NCBI RefSeq assembly: GCF_005280195.1
Contig: NZ_SZPR01000013.1
Coordinates: forward strand, 110,605-174,604
Source of the DNA: Streptomyces galbus
GTDB taxonomy: Bacteria; Actinomycetota; Actinomycetes; Streptomycetales; Streptomycetaceae
Direction of reading: 5' to 3'
DNA: 64,000 nt
Under the pieces are notes generated by a model, which was given only the letters and a program-made list of their open reading frames with translations, was not told the DNA's origin and did not search any database. Position 1 is the first letter of the stretch. The number at the start of each line of letters is the position of its first letter. Positions 33,208 through 42,494 of the stretch are shown here, piece after piece. Position numbers and translations under genes: made by a program.

Positions 33208-33671
33208 GCCGTCTTCCTTTCGGCGTCGGCTCCGCCCAGGGCCTGGGCCGTCGCGTCCTTCCACGCCATCCAGCTCAGGAGGGCGCACTTCACCCGGGCC
33301 GGGTACTTGGAGACCCCGGCGAACGCGACGGCGTCCTCCAGGACGTCCTCCATCGCGTCGTCCGGCTCGATCCTGCCCTTGGACTGCATCAGCTCCAGGA
33401 AGGTCTCCTGGATCTTCTGCGCGTCGGACAGCTCCTTGCCGACCAGCAGGTCGTTGAGCACGGACGCCGAGGCCTGGCTGATGGAGCAGCCCTGGCCCTC
33501 ATACGACACGTCCGTGATCGTGGTGCCGTCGTACTTCACGCGGAGGGTGATCTCGTCACCGCACGTCGGGTTGACGTGGTGCACCTCGGCGTCGCCGTCC
33601 CGCAAGCCCCGCCCGTGCGGGTTCTTGTAGTGGTCCAGGATGACTTCCTGGTACATCGAGTCCAGCTTCAC
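33204..33671 (-). CDS. sufU: SUF zinc-dependent sulfurtransferase SufU
   Basis: A 155-residue IscU-like SufU. It accepts persulfide sulfur from SufS through zinc-ligand exchange and passes it to SufBCD. Ligand residues are in NPTCGDE (C37), GQGCSISQAS and RVKCALLSW. The insertion between the second and third cysteine (VLNDLLVGKELSDAQKIQETFLELMQ) is typical of Gram-positive SufU rather than IscU. It follows sufS by 18 bp and overlaps sufT by 4 bp. Confidence 0.92.
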   Translation of the reverse strand: MKLDSMYQEVILDHYKNPHGRGLRDGDAEVHHVNPTCGDEITLRVKYDGTTITDVSYEGQGCSISQASASVLNDLLVGKELSDAQKIQETFLELMQSKGRIEPDDAMEDVLEDAVAFAGVSKYPARVKCALLSWMAWKDATAQALGGADAERKTA

Positions 33672-33689
33672 GGTCTCAGCTCACGCCCT

Positions 33690-34946
33690 TCAGCCGAAGA
33701 AGTTCCGTACGTGCTCCAGCCCCTCGACCAGTGCGTCGATCTCGGCCGGCGTGGAGTACAGATAGAACGACGCTCGCGTGGTCGCAGGAATTCCGTAGCG
33801 CAGGCAGACCGGGCGCGCGCAGTGGTGACCGACGCGGACGGCGATGCCCTGCTCGTCGAGCACCTGGCCCACGTCGTGCGGGTGGATGTCGCCGAGCGTG
33901 AAGGAGATCGCCGCGCCCCGCTCCTCGGCCGTGGCCGGGCCGATGATCCTCAGGTCGGGGACCTCGGTCAGGCGGCGCACCGCGTACTCGGTGATCGCCT
34001 GCTCGTGGGCGAGGACGTTGTCCATGCCGATGGCGTTGAGGTAGTCGATCGCCGCGCCGAGGCCCACGGCCTGCGCGATGGGGGGCGTGCCCGCCTCGAA
34101 CTTGTGCGGCGCCGGGGCGTACGTCGAGGAGTGCATCGAGACGGTCTCGATCATCTCGCCGCCGCCCAGGAACGGGGGCAGGTCCTCCAGGAGCTCCTGG
34201 CGGCCCCACAGCACGCCGATGCCGGTCGGGCCGCACATCTTGTGGCCGGTGAAGGCCACGAAGTCGGCCTGGAGCGCCTGCACGTCCAGCGGCATGTGCG
34301 GCGCGGCCTGCGAGGCGTCGATGCAGACCAGCGCGCCGACCTCCTGCGCGCGGCGCACGATCGCCTCGACCGGGTTGACCGTGCCGAGGATGTTCGACAC
34401 CAGCACGAAGGAGACGATCTTCGTCTTCTCGGTGATGACCTCGTCGATGTTCGACAGGTCGAGCCGGCCGTCGTCGGTCAGGCCGAACCACTTCAGCTTC
34501 GCGCCCGTGCGCTGCGCGAGGAGCTGCCACGGCACGATGTTGGAGTGGTGCTCCATCTCCGTGATGACGATCTCGGTCTCGCGGTCCACGCGGTAGGGCT
34601 CGTCGGCCCAGCCCAGCATGTTCGCGACGAGGTTGAGCGACTCGGAGGCGTTCTTGGTGAAGATCACCTCGTCGCGCGAGGGCGCGTTGACGAACTCGGC
34701 GACCTTGTCACGCGCACCCTCGTACAGCGCCGTGGCCTCCTCGGCGAGCACATGCACACCGCGGTGGACGTTGGCGTTGTACCGCTCGTAGTACTCACTG
34801 AGGGCGTCGAGCACCTGGCGCGGCTTCTGCGAGGTAGCCGCGTTGTCCAGGTACACGAGCTTCCGTCCGTCGTGGACCTGGCGGTCCAGGATGGGGAAGT
34901 CCTTGCGGATCGCCTCTGTGTCGAGGAGGCCCGGCAGCTGGGTCAC
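33690..34946 (-). CDS. sufS: SUF cysteine desulfurase SufS
   Basis: A 418-residue group II cysteine desulfurase. PLP chemistry converts cysteine to alanine and an enzyme persulfide. Visible features are the N-terminal FPILDRQVHDGRKLVYLDNAATSQKP, the PLP lysine in FTGHKMCGPTG (about 230) and the catalytic cysteine in VGHHCARPVCLRYG (about 370). The GTG start overlaps the sufC stop (GTGA), so translation is coupled. It delivers sulfur to SufU, encoded next. Confidence 0.93.
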   Translation of the reverse strand: MTQLPGLLDTEAIRKDFPILDRQVHDGRKLVYLDNAATSQKPRQVLDALSEYYERYNANVHRGVHVLAEEATALYEGARDKVAEFVNAPSRDEVIFTKNASESLNLVANMLGWADEPYRVDRETEIVITEMEHHSNIVPWQLLAQRTGAKLKWFGLTDDGRLDLSNIDEVITEKTKIVSFVLVSNILGTVNPVEAIVRRAQEVGALVCIDASQAAPHMPLDVQALQADFVAFTGHKMCGPTGIGVLWGRQELLEDLPPFLGGGEMIETVSMHSSTYAPAPHKFEAGTPPIAQAVGLGAAIDYLNAIGMDNVLAHEQAITEYAVRRLTEVPDLRIIGPATAEERGAAISFTLGDIHPHDVGQVLDEQGIAVRVGHHCARPVCLRYGIPATTRASFYLYSTPAEIDALVEGLEHVRNFFG

Positions 34947-35707
34947 TCGGATGCGCCACCCTTCGTGTATGCCTCGTAGCCCTCGTTCTCCAGCTTGTCG
35001 GCGAGCTCGGCACCGCCGGACTCGACGATCTTGCCGCCGGCGAACACGTGGACATGGTCGGGCTTGATGTAGCGCAGGATGCGCGTGTAGTGCGTGATCA
35101 GCAGGGTGCCGACCTCGCCGGACTCGCGGACGCGGTTGACGCCCTCGGAGACGATGCGCAGGGCGTCGACGTCGAGGCCGGAGTCGGTCTCGTCGAGGAT
35201 CGCGACCTTGGGCTTGAGCAGTTCGAGCTGGAGGATCTCGTGGCGCTTCTTCTCACCGCCGGAGAAGCCCTCGTTGACGTTGCGCTCGGCGAAGGACGGG
35301 TCCATGTTGAGGCGCTCCATGGCCTCCTTGACCTCCTTCACCCAGGTGCGCAGCTTGGGGGCCTCGCCGCGGATGGCGGTGGCGGAGGTGCGCAGGAAGT
35401 TGGAGACCGAGACGCCGGGGACCTCGACCGGGTACTGCATGGCGAGGAACAGGCCGGCGCGGGCACGCTCGTCGACGGACATCTCCAGGACGTCCTCGCC
35501 GTCGAGGGTGACGGTGCCGCCGGTGATCGTGTACTTCGGGTGACCCGCGAGCGAGTAGGCGAGGGTCGACTTGCCGGAGCCGTTGGGGCCCATGATGGCG
35601 TGCGTCTCGCCCTGCTTCACGGTCAGGTCGACGCCCTTGAGGATCTCCTTCGTGGCGTTGTCGGCCTCGACGGTGACGTGCAGGTCTCGGATTTCAAGCG
35701 TTGCCAT
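34943..35707 (-). CDS. sufC: SUF ABC-type ATPase SufC
   Basis: A 254-residue ABC ATPase that powers the SufBCD scaffold in the cytoplasm. The Walker A motif is GPNGSGKST, the signature is FSGGEKKRHEI (the SufC-specific form) and Walker B reads VAILDETDSGLD. The invariant switch histidine is in LLITHYTRIL. It follows the Rieske ferredoxin gene by 7 bp. There is no membrane partner, as expected for SufC. Confidence 0.94.
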   Translation of the reverse strand: MATLEIRDLHVTVEADNATKEILKGVDLTVKQGETHAIMGPNGSGKSTLAYSLAGHPKYTITGGTVTLDGEDVLEMSVDERARAGLFLAMQYPVEVPGVSVSNFLRTSATAIRGEAPKLRTWVKEVKEAMERLNMDPSFAERNVNEGFSGGEKKRHEILQLELLKPKVAILDETDSGLDVDALRIVSEGVNRVRESGEVGTLLITHYTRILRYIKPDHVHVFAGGKIVESGGAELADKLENEGYEAYTKGGASE

Positions 35708-35714
35708 GGGTGCC

Positions 35715-36050
35715 TCAGGACTCCTGGGTGAGGGAGGCGTGCACGTCGACGAGGACGCTGCCCCCTTCGATCTTGACGGGGTATACGGGGACGGGGCGGG
35801 TCGCGGGGAGGCCCGACGGCTTGCCGGTGCGCAGGTCGAAGGAGGAACCGTGCAGCCAGCACTCGATCTGGCAGTCCTCCACCTCGCCCTCGGAGAGGGA
35901 GACGTTCGCGTGCGAGCAGATGTCGTGGATCGCGAACACCTCGCCCTCGGTCTTCACGACCGAGACCGGCGTGCCGTCGAGCTCCACCCGCTTCGGGGTG
36001 TCGTCCTCCAGCTCGCTCAGGTCACAGGCGCGTACGAAGGTGCTGGTCAT
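35715..36050 (-). CDS. Rieske [2Fe-2S] ferredoxin in the suf operon
   Basis: A 111-residue Rieske-type ferredoxin. The cluster motifs are CSHANVSL (Cys-x-His) and CWLHGSSF (Cys-x2-His), 17 residues apart. There is no membrane anchor, so it is a soluble NirD/bphA3-like protein. It sits between sufD and sufC in the operon, as in other actinobacteria, with its ATG overlapping the sufD stop. It may supply electrons for cluster assembly, but that role is inferred from position. Confidence 0.9.
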   Translation of the reverse strand: MTSTFVRACDLSELEDDTPKRVELDGTPVSVVKTEGEVFAIHDICSHANVSLSEGEVEDCQIECWLHGSSFDLRTGKPSGLPATRPVPVYPVKIEGGSVLVDVHASLTQES

Positions 36051-37231
36051 GCGACCGACGCCTCCAGCTCCTGCTCGATCTTGGCGAGCAGGCGCTCCTC
36101 GATGTCGGTGACGCCGATCTGCTGGACCAGCTCGGCGAAGAAGCCGCGGACCACCAGGCGGCGGGCCTCGTGCTCGGGGATGCCGCGGGCCATCAGGTAG
36201 AAGAGCTGCTCGTCGTCGAAGCGGCCGGTGGCGGAGGCGTGGCCGGCGCCGACGATCTCGCCGGTCTCGATCTCCAGGTTGGGCACGGAGTCCACGCGCG
36301 CGCCGTCGGTGAGGACGAGGTTGCGGTTCATCTCGTAGGTGTCGGTGCCCTCGGCGGCGGCCTCGATCAGCACGTCGCCGATCCACACGGCGTGCGCCAA
36401 CTCGCCCTGCAGCGCGCCCTTGTAGACGACGTTCGACTTGCAGTGCGGGGTGTTGTGGGTGACCAGCAGGCGGTGCTCCTGGTGCTGCCCGGAGTCGGTG
36501 AAGTACAGGCCGAACAGCTCGGCCTCGCCGCCGGGGCCGGCGTACTCCACGCGCGGGTGCAGCCGGACCACGTCGCCGCCGAAGGTGACGACCACGGACT
36601 TGAAGGACGCGTCCCGGCCGATCAGGGCGTTGTGCTGGGCGACGTGGACGGCCTTGTCGTCCCAGTCCTGCACCGAGACGACGGTCAGCTTGGCGCCGTC
36701 GCCCAGGAGGTAGTCGACGTTGGCGGCGAGCACGGCGTCACCGGTGTGGTCGATGACGACCACGGCCTCGGCGAACGCGCCCAGCTCCACGACCTGGTGG
36801 CCGTAGGCGGTGCCGCCCTCGCCGTGCACCGCGATGCGGATCGGCTCGGTGAGGACGGTCTCCTTCGGCACGGTCACGACCGAGGCCTTCCCGAAGGCGG
36901 AGTACGCCTGCGCGGCGACGCGGTCCACGGGGGTGCCCGCCTTGCCGAGGCGCGCGTCGTCGCGGCCGACGGTCTCGACGGTGACGCCCTCGGGGGCCTG
37001 CACGTCGACCTTCACGCCCTCGCCGGTGGCGGTCGCGGTGCCGTCGTGCAGTCCGCGCAGCCGCTCCAGCGGGGTGAACCGCCACTCCTCCTCGCGGCCG
37101 TGCGGGACCGGGAAGTCCGTCACGTCGAAGGACGGGGACGCGCTCATGCGCGAGACGACGGTCGACTCGGCGGCGACCGCGATCGAGCCGGCGGTCGTGG
37201 AACCGACCGGGATGTTAGGGGCCTCAGCCAT
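36047..37231 (-). CDS. sufD: SUF scaffold subunit SufD
   Basis: A 394-residue SufD of the SufBC2D scaffold. The early motif is GREEEWRFTPLERL, followed by a beta-helix core (VVELGAFAEAVVVIDHTGDAVLAANVDYLLGDGAKL). The C-terminal SufC-binding helices read DDEQLFYLMARGIPEHEARRLVVRGFF. It begins with ATG (MAEAPNIPVG) 57 bp after sufB and overlaps the ferredoxin start. It is required for iron entry in the characterised Suf systems. Confidence 0.93.
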   Translation of the reverse strand: MAEAPNIPVGSTTAGSIAVAAESTVVSRMSASPSFDVTDFPVPHGREEEWRFTPLERLRGLHDGTATATGEGVKVDVQAPEGVTVETVGRDDARLGKAGTPVDRVAAQAYSAFGKASVVTVPKETVLTEPIRIAVHGEGGTAYGHQVVELGAFAEAVVVIDHTGDAVLAANVDYLLGDGAKLTVVSVQDWDDKAVHVAQHNALIGRDASFKSVVVTFGGDVVRLHPRVEYAGPGGEAELFGLYFTDSGQHQEHRLLVTHNTPHCKSNVVYKGALQGELAHAVWIGDVLIEAAAEGTDTYEMNRNLVLTDGARVDSVPNLEIETGEIVGAGHASATGRFDDEQLFYLMARGIPEHEARRLVVRGFFAELVQQIGVTDIEERLLAKIEQELEASVA

Positions 37232-37287
37232 GGCTGTCGTAATGCTCGCTTTCTTACGGGTGGGCTTGACGGGGGTGCGGGCGGGGA

Positions 37288-38709
37288 CTAGCCGACCGCG
37301 CCCTCCATCTGCAGCTCGATCAGCCGGTTGAGCTCCAGGGCGTACTCCATGGGCAGCTCCTTGGCGATCGGCTCGACGAAGCCGCGCACGATCATCGCCA
37401 TCGCCTCGTCCTCGGACAGGCCGCGGCTCATCAGGTAGAAGAGCTGGTCCTCGGAGACCTTGGAGACGGTCGCCTCGTGGCCCATGGACACGTCGTCCTC
37501 GCGGACGTCGACGTACGGGTAGGTGTCCGACCGGGAGATGGTGTCGACGAGCAGGGCGTCGCACAGCACGTTGGACTTGGAGCCCGGGGCGCCCTCGCCG
37601 ATCTCGATCAGACCGCGGTACGACGTACGGCCGCCGCCGCGCGCCACCGACTTGGAGACGATGTTGGACGAGGTGTTCGGCGCCATGTGGACCATCTTGG
37701 CGCCGGCGTCCTGGTGCTGGCCCTCGCCCGCGAAGGCGATGGACAGGGTCTCGCCCTTGGCGTGCTCGCCCATCAGGTAGACGGCCGGGTACTTCATCGT
37801 CACCTTGGAGCCGATGTTGCCGTCGATCCACTCCATGGTGGCGCCCTCGTAGGCGACGGCGCGCTTGGTGACCAGGTTGTAGACGTTGTTCGACCAGTTC
37901 TGGATGGTCGTGTAGCGGCAGCGGGCGTTCTTCTTGACGATGATCTCGACGACCGCGGAGTGCAGCGAGTCCGACTTGTAGATCGGGGCGGTGCAGCCCT
38001 CGACGTAGTGCACGTAGGCACCCTCGTCGACGATGATCAGGGTCCGCTCGAACTGGCCCATGTTCTCCGTGTTGATGCGGAAGTAGGCCTGGAGCGGGAT
38101 CTCGACGTGGACGCCCTTGGGGACGTAGATGAAGGAGCCGCCGGACCACACGGCGGTGTTCAGCGCGGCGAACTTGTTGTCGCCGGCCGGGATGACCGTG
38201 CCGAAGTACTCCTTGAAGAGCTCCGGGTGCTCCTTCAGGGCGGTGTCGGTGTCGAGGAAGATGACGCCCTGCTCCTCCAGGTCCTCGCGGATCTGGTGGT
38301 AGACGACCTCCGACTCGTACTGGGCGGCGACACCGGCGACGAGGCGCTGCTTCTCGGCCTCCGGGATGCCCAGCTTGTCGTAGGTGTTCTTGATGTCCTC
38401 GGGCAGGTCCTCCCAGGACTCCGCCTGCTTCTCCGTGGAGCGCACGAAGTACTTGATGTTGTCGAAGTCGATGCCCGACAGGTCCGAGCCCCAGTTCGGC
38501 ATGGGCTTCTTCTCGAAGAGCTTCAGGCCCTTCAGACGCAGCTTCGTCATCCACTCGGGCTCGGACTTCTTCGACGAGATGTCGCGGACGACGTCCTCAC
38601 CCAGACCGCGCCTGGCGGAGGCACCGGCCACGTCGGAGTCGGCCCAGCCGTATTCGTACTTGCCCAGGCCCTCGAGTTCGGGGTGGGCAGTCTCCGTGGG
38701 GAGAGTCAT
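37288..38709 (-). CDS. sufB: SUF scaffold subunit SufB
   Basis: A 473-residue SufB, the subunit on which the cluster is built. Typical stretches are PEWMTKLRLKGLKLFEKKPMPNWG, the beta-helix segment VEGCTAPIYKSDSLHSAVVEI and the C-terminal cysteine region SKSNVLCDALLVD. DQLFYLMSRGLSEDEAMAMIVRGF binds SufC. The length is typical and no intein is present (several actinobacterial SufB genes carry one). The ATG overlaps the sufR stop. Confidence 0.95.
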   Translation of the reverse strand: MTLPTETAHPELEGLGKYEYGWADSDVAGASARRGLGEDVVRDISSKKSEPEWMTKLRLKGLKLFEKKPMPNWGSDLSGIDFDNIKYFVRSTEKQAESWEDLPEDIKNTYDKLGIPEAEKQRLVAGVAAQYESEVVYHQIREDLEEQGVIFLDTDTALKEHPELFKEYFGTVIPAGDNKFAALNTAVWSGGSFIYVPKGVHVEIPLQAYFRINTENMGQFERTLIIVDEGAYVHYVEGCTAPIYKSDSLHSAVVEIIVKKNARCRYTTIQNWSNNVYNLVTKRAVAYEGATMEWIDGNIGSKVTMKYPAVYLMGEHAKGETLSIAFAGEGQHQDAGAKMVHMAPNTSSNIVSKSVARGGGRTSYRGLIEIGEGAPGSKSNVLCDALLVDTISRSDTYPYVDVREDDVSMGHEATVSKVSEDQLFYLMSRGLSEDEAMAMIVRGFVEPIAKELPMEYALELNRLIELQMEGAVG

Positions 38710-39458
38710 GCGGGGTTCCTCCCGGCCGTGCTGGCAGATGCGTCAGTGCTTGCAGATGCGTCAGTGGAAATCTTGGGGATGAACGTCGTGCAGACGCCGT
38801 CGCCGTGCGCGATGGTCGCCAGCCGCTGGACGTGGGTCCCGAGCAGTTCGGCGAAGAACTCGGTCTCCGCCTCGCAGAGCTGGGGGAACTGTTCCGCGAC
38901 GTGAGCCACCGGGCAGTGGTGCTGGCAGAGCTGCTCCCCCACGGGCGCGCTCCGCGCGGTAGCAGCGTACCCGTCGGCGGACAGCGCCCTGGCCAGGGCT
39001 TCGGCGCGCTTCTCGGGGGCCACGCCCTCGACCGCCCTGCGGTAGGCGCCCGCCTGGGCGGCGATGCGGGACCGGGCGAAGGCGGCGACCGCGTCCTGGC
39101 CGCCCTCCTGCTGGGCGATCCAGCGCAGCGCGTCCGCGGCGAGCTTGTCGTACGACTGGTCGAAGGCGTCGCGGCCGCAGTCGGTGAGCGCGAAGACCTT
39201 GGCCGGGCGCCCGCGCGTGCGCGTGCCGTAGACGCGCTGCTCGCGCGGCTCCACGACGTCGTCGGCGACCAGGGCGTCGAGGTGGCGGCGCACGGCGGCC
39301 TGGGTCAGGCCCAGCCGGCCGGCCAGCTCGGCGACGGTCGACGGCCCGTGGTCCAGGATGGACCGCGCGACCCGGTTGCGGGTGGACCGCTCCCCGGTCG
39401 CGAGCTCCTCCTGAGGGGCCCCCGTGGGGGTCTCCCGAGCCTCGCCGACGTTTTTCAC
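38706..39458 (-). CDS. sufR: Fe-S cluster-sensing repressor SufR
   Basis: A 250-residue DeoR/ArsR-like regulator that represses suf when holding an Fe-S cluster. The winged helix is STVAELAGRLGLTQAAVRRHLDALVADDVV (about 40-69). Cluster ligands are C178, C182 and C195 (CQHHC then QLC). The C-terminus carries a small duplicated tail (TDASAS twice), encoded by a 15-bp direct repeat spaced 18 bp. The GTG at 39458 is chosen from the domain start. No ribosome site is seen and the promoter places transcription near this codon, so it may be leaderless. Confidence 0.85.
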   Translation of the reverse strand: MKNVGEARETPTGAPQEELATGERSTRNRVARSILDHGPSTVAELAGRLGLTQAAVRRHLDALVADDVVEPREQRVYGTRTRGRPAKVFALTDCGRDAFDQSYDKLAADALRWIAQQEGGQDAVAAFARSRIAAQAGAYRRAVEGVAPEKRAEALARALSADGYAATARSAPVGEQLCQHHCPVAHVAEQFPQLCEAETEFFAELLGTHVQRLATIAHGDGVCTTFIPKISTDASASTDASASTAGRNPA

Positions 39459-39497
39459 AACGCCATTGTTGCGTAATTCCTCCGGCCCGGGCAAGCG
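39459..39497 (-). promoter_or_regulatory. sufR promoter and overlapping symmetric site
   Basis: On the minus strand TTGCCC, 17 bp, then CAACAAT give a usable promoter with a start near the sufR GTG. ACAA-TGGCG-TTGT, an inverted repeat, overlaps the -10 and the start codon and could be the SufR operator. Confidence 0.4.
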
Positions 39498-39530
39498 GCC
39501 TCCGGATCACCCGACGGTGCCCTGCGTCAC

Positions 39531-39544
39531 TTAGGCATACCTAA
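39531..39544. promoter_or_regulatory. iron-box-like palindrome (TTAGG N4 CCTAA)
   Basis: TTAGG-CATA-CCTAA, extended to CAC-TTAGG and CCTAAGGTG, resembles DmdR/IdeR/DtxR iron boxes. It lies between sufR and the divergent ABC transporter genes. It matches only about 13 of 19 positions of the full consensus, so assignment is tentative. Confidence 0.4.
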
Positions 39545-39711
39545 GGTGACCTGCGGAAACGATCTCTGATCGATCAGCGCGCCCCCTCTCGCACAGGCCG
39601 TTGGCCTGCGCGGACCGGCCCCCGGCGGGTCCGGCGCCTCCGGCGGGGGCCCGTGGCCGGTTCCCGCACCCGGCCGTCCGCGCCCCCGTGCGCGAACCTA
39701 GACTCGGGCCC

Positions 39712-40631
<920 letters not shown>

Positions 40632-40635
<4 letters not shown>

Positions 40636-41402
40636 CCGCCACCGGCACCTACACCCCCCGGCCGGGCGCGGCGCCGCTCCCCCGCATGATCGCGGCGCAG
40701 ACGGCGCTGGAGACGAGGATGCTCCTGCGCAACGGCGAGCAGCTGCTGCTCACCGTGGTGATCCCGACCCTGCTGCTGGTGCTGTTCAGCACGGTCGACG
40801 TCGTGGACACCGGCCCCGGCGAGGCCGTCGACTTCCTCACCCCGGGCGTCCTGGCGCTCGCGGTGATGTCGACCGCGTTCACCGGCCAGGCCATCGCCAC
40901 CGGCTTCGAGCGCCGCTACGGCGTCCTCAAGCGCCTCGCCTCCTCCCCGCTGCCCCGCTGGGGCCTGATGACCGCGAAGACGGCGTCGGTGCTGGTCACC
41001 GAGGTGCTCCAGGTGATCCTGCTGACGGTCGTCGCGTACGCGCTCGGCTGGTCCCCGCACGGCGACCCCCTGAGCGTCCTGCTCCTGCTCGTCCTCGGCA
41101 CGGCCGCCTTCTCCGGCCTCGGCCTGCTCATGGCGGGCACCCTGAAGGCGGAGGCCACGCTGGCCGCCGCCAACCTCGTCTTCCTGCTGCTGCTGGTCGG
41201 CGGCGGCGTGATCGTGCCGCTGGACAAGTTCCCGCAGGGTGCCCAGGACGTCCTCGGGCTGCTGCCGGTCTCGGCCCTGTCCGACGGGCTGCGGGACGTG
41301 CTCCAGCACGGCGCCGGGACGCCCTGGGGCGACCTGGGGATCCTGGCCGTGTGGGCGGTGGCGGGCCTCGCCGCCGCCGCGGCCTTCTTCCGCTGGGAGT
41401 AG
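40632..41402 (+). CDS. ABC-2 type exporter permease
   Basis: A 256-residue membrane protein with about six membrane helices (for example QLLLTVVIPTLLLVLFSTVDVV, LLVLGTAAFSGLGLLMAGTLK, ANLVFLLLLVGGGVIVPL). The ABC-2 motif FERRYGVLKRLASSPLPRWG lies before helix 3. The GTG start overlaps the ATPase stop. It forms a half-size exporter with the preceding ATPase. The heme A synthase gene follows after 47 bp. Confidence 0.88.
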
Positions 41403-41449
41403 AAGTCGTGCCGGACCCTCGTGAAAGGGTGCACAAGCGGCGGCCTACG

Positions 41450-42460
41450 ATGGGAGGCGTGCCCCACGTGACCCGCGCCGACGCCGTAGCCGCCGTGCGC
41501 AACCCGCTCGCCTTCATCGCCGCACGCTGGACCCCGCAGCCCCGCACGGTCCGGCGGGCCGCCCTCGCCGCCCTCGTCATGTCGGTGATCATCGTGGTCA
41601 CCGGCGGCGCGGTCCGGCTCACCGGCTCCGGCCTCGGCTGCCCGACCTGGCCCAAGTGCACCGACGACTCGCTCACCACGACCGGCGCCATGGGCGTCCA
41701 CGGGGTGATCGAGTTCGGCAACCGCATGCTGACGTACGTGCTGTGCGCGGCCGTCGGCTGGGCGATCGTCGCCGCGCGCTCCCAGAAGCCGTTCCGGCGC
41801 AGCCTGACCCGGCTGGGCTGGGCGCAGTTCTGGATCGTGATGGGGAACGCGGTGCTGGGCGGCATCGTCGTCCTGGTCGGCCTGAACCCCTACACGGTCG
41901 CGGCGCACTTCCTGCTGTCCTCGGCGCTCATCGCGGTCGCCACGGTGATGTGGCAGCGCACCCGGGAGGGCGACACGACGCCCCGCCCGCTCGTCGGCAA
42001 GGCGGTGCAGCAACTGGTGTGGTTCCTGGTGGCCGCGTCGGTGCTGCTGATCGCGGTGGGCACCGTGGTCACCGGCTCCGGGCCGCACGCGGGCGACTCC
42101 AGCGAGGTCGAGCGGATGCCGCTGGACTGGGAGACGGTCAGCAAGCTGCACGCGGTGCTGGCCTGGATCGTCGTCACGCTGACCTTCGCGCTGTGGTTCG
42201 TGCTCAAGGCCGTGGACGCGCCCCGGGCGCCGCTCGCGCGCACCCGTGAGCTGTTCCTGGTGCTGCTGTGCCAGGGCGTCATCGGCTACGTCCAGTACTT
42301 CACCGAGCTGCCCGAGGCCCTGGTGGCCGCCCACATGCTCGGCTCCTCGGTGATGTGGATCTGGGTGCTGCGGGTGCTGCTGTCCCTGCGGGAGCGGCCG
42401 GGGACCACGGCGGACCTGCCGGGCCCCGCGGAGGCGGCGGCCGTCCCGACGCGCGCCTGA
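41450..42460 (+). CDS. ctaA: heme A synthase
   Basis: A 336-residue COX15/CtaA membrane enzyme that oxidises the C8 methyl of heme O to make heme A for cytochrome aa3. Eight membrane segments are predicted in two similar halves. Heme-ligand histidines are seen in GVHGVIEFGNRM, AAHFLLSS, KLHAVLAW and AAHMLGSS, and a cysteine pair occurs in LGCPTWPKC. The start is uncertain. ATG 41450 is used here, GTG 41459 would give a leaderless mRNA after TACGAT, and GTG 41468 lies 10 bases after GGGAGG. Confidence 0.9.
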   Translation: MGGVPHVTRADAVAAVRNPLAFIAARWTPQPRTVRRAALAALVMSVIIVVTGGAVRLTGSGLGCPTWPKCTDDSLTTTGAMGVHGVIEFGNRMLTYVLCAAVGWAIVAARSQKPFRRSLTRLGWAQFWIVMGNAVLGGIVVLVGLNPYTVAAHFLLSSALIAVATVMWQRTREGDTTPRPLVGKAVQQLVWFLVAASVLLIAVGTVVTGSGPHAGDSSEVERMPLDWETVSKLHAVLAWIVVTLTFALWFVLKAVDAPRAPLARTRELFLVLLCQGVIGYVQYFTELPEALVAAHMLGSSVMWIWVLRVLLSLRERPGTTADLPGPAEAAAVPTRA

Positions 42461-42494
42461 CGCGTCCGCGGCCCCACCGGGCCGGGAGCCCCGC

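Noticed and set aside
36047..38554. 835-codon frame suggesting a SufB-SufD fusion
   Set aside because: The N-terminal half is an out-of-frame reading of sufB; the true sufD begins at 37231.
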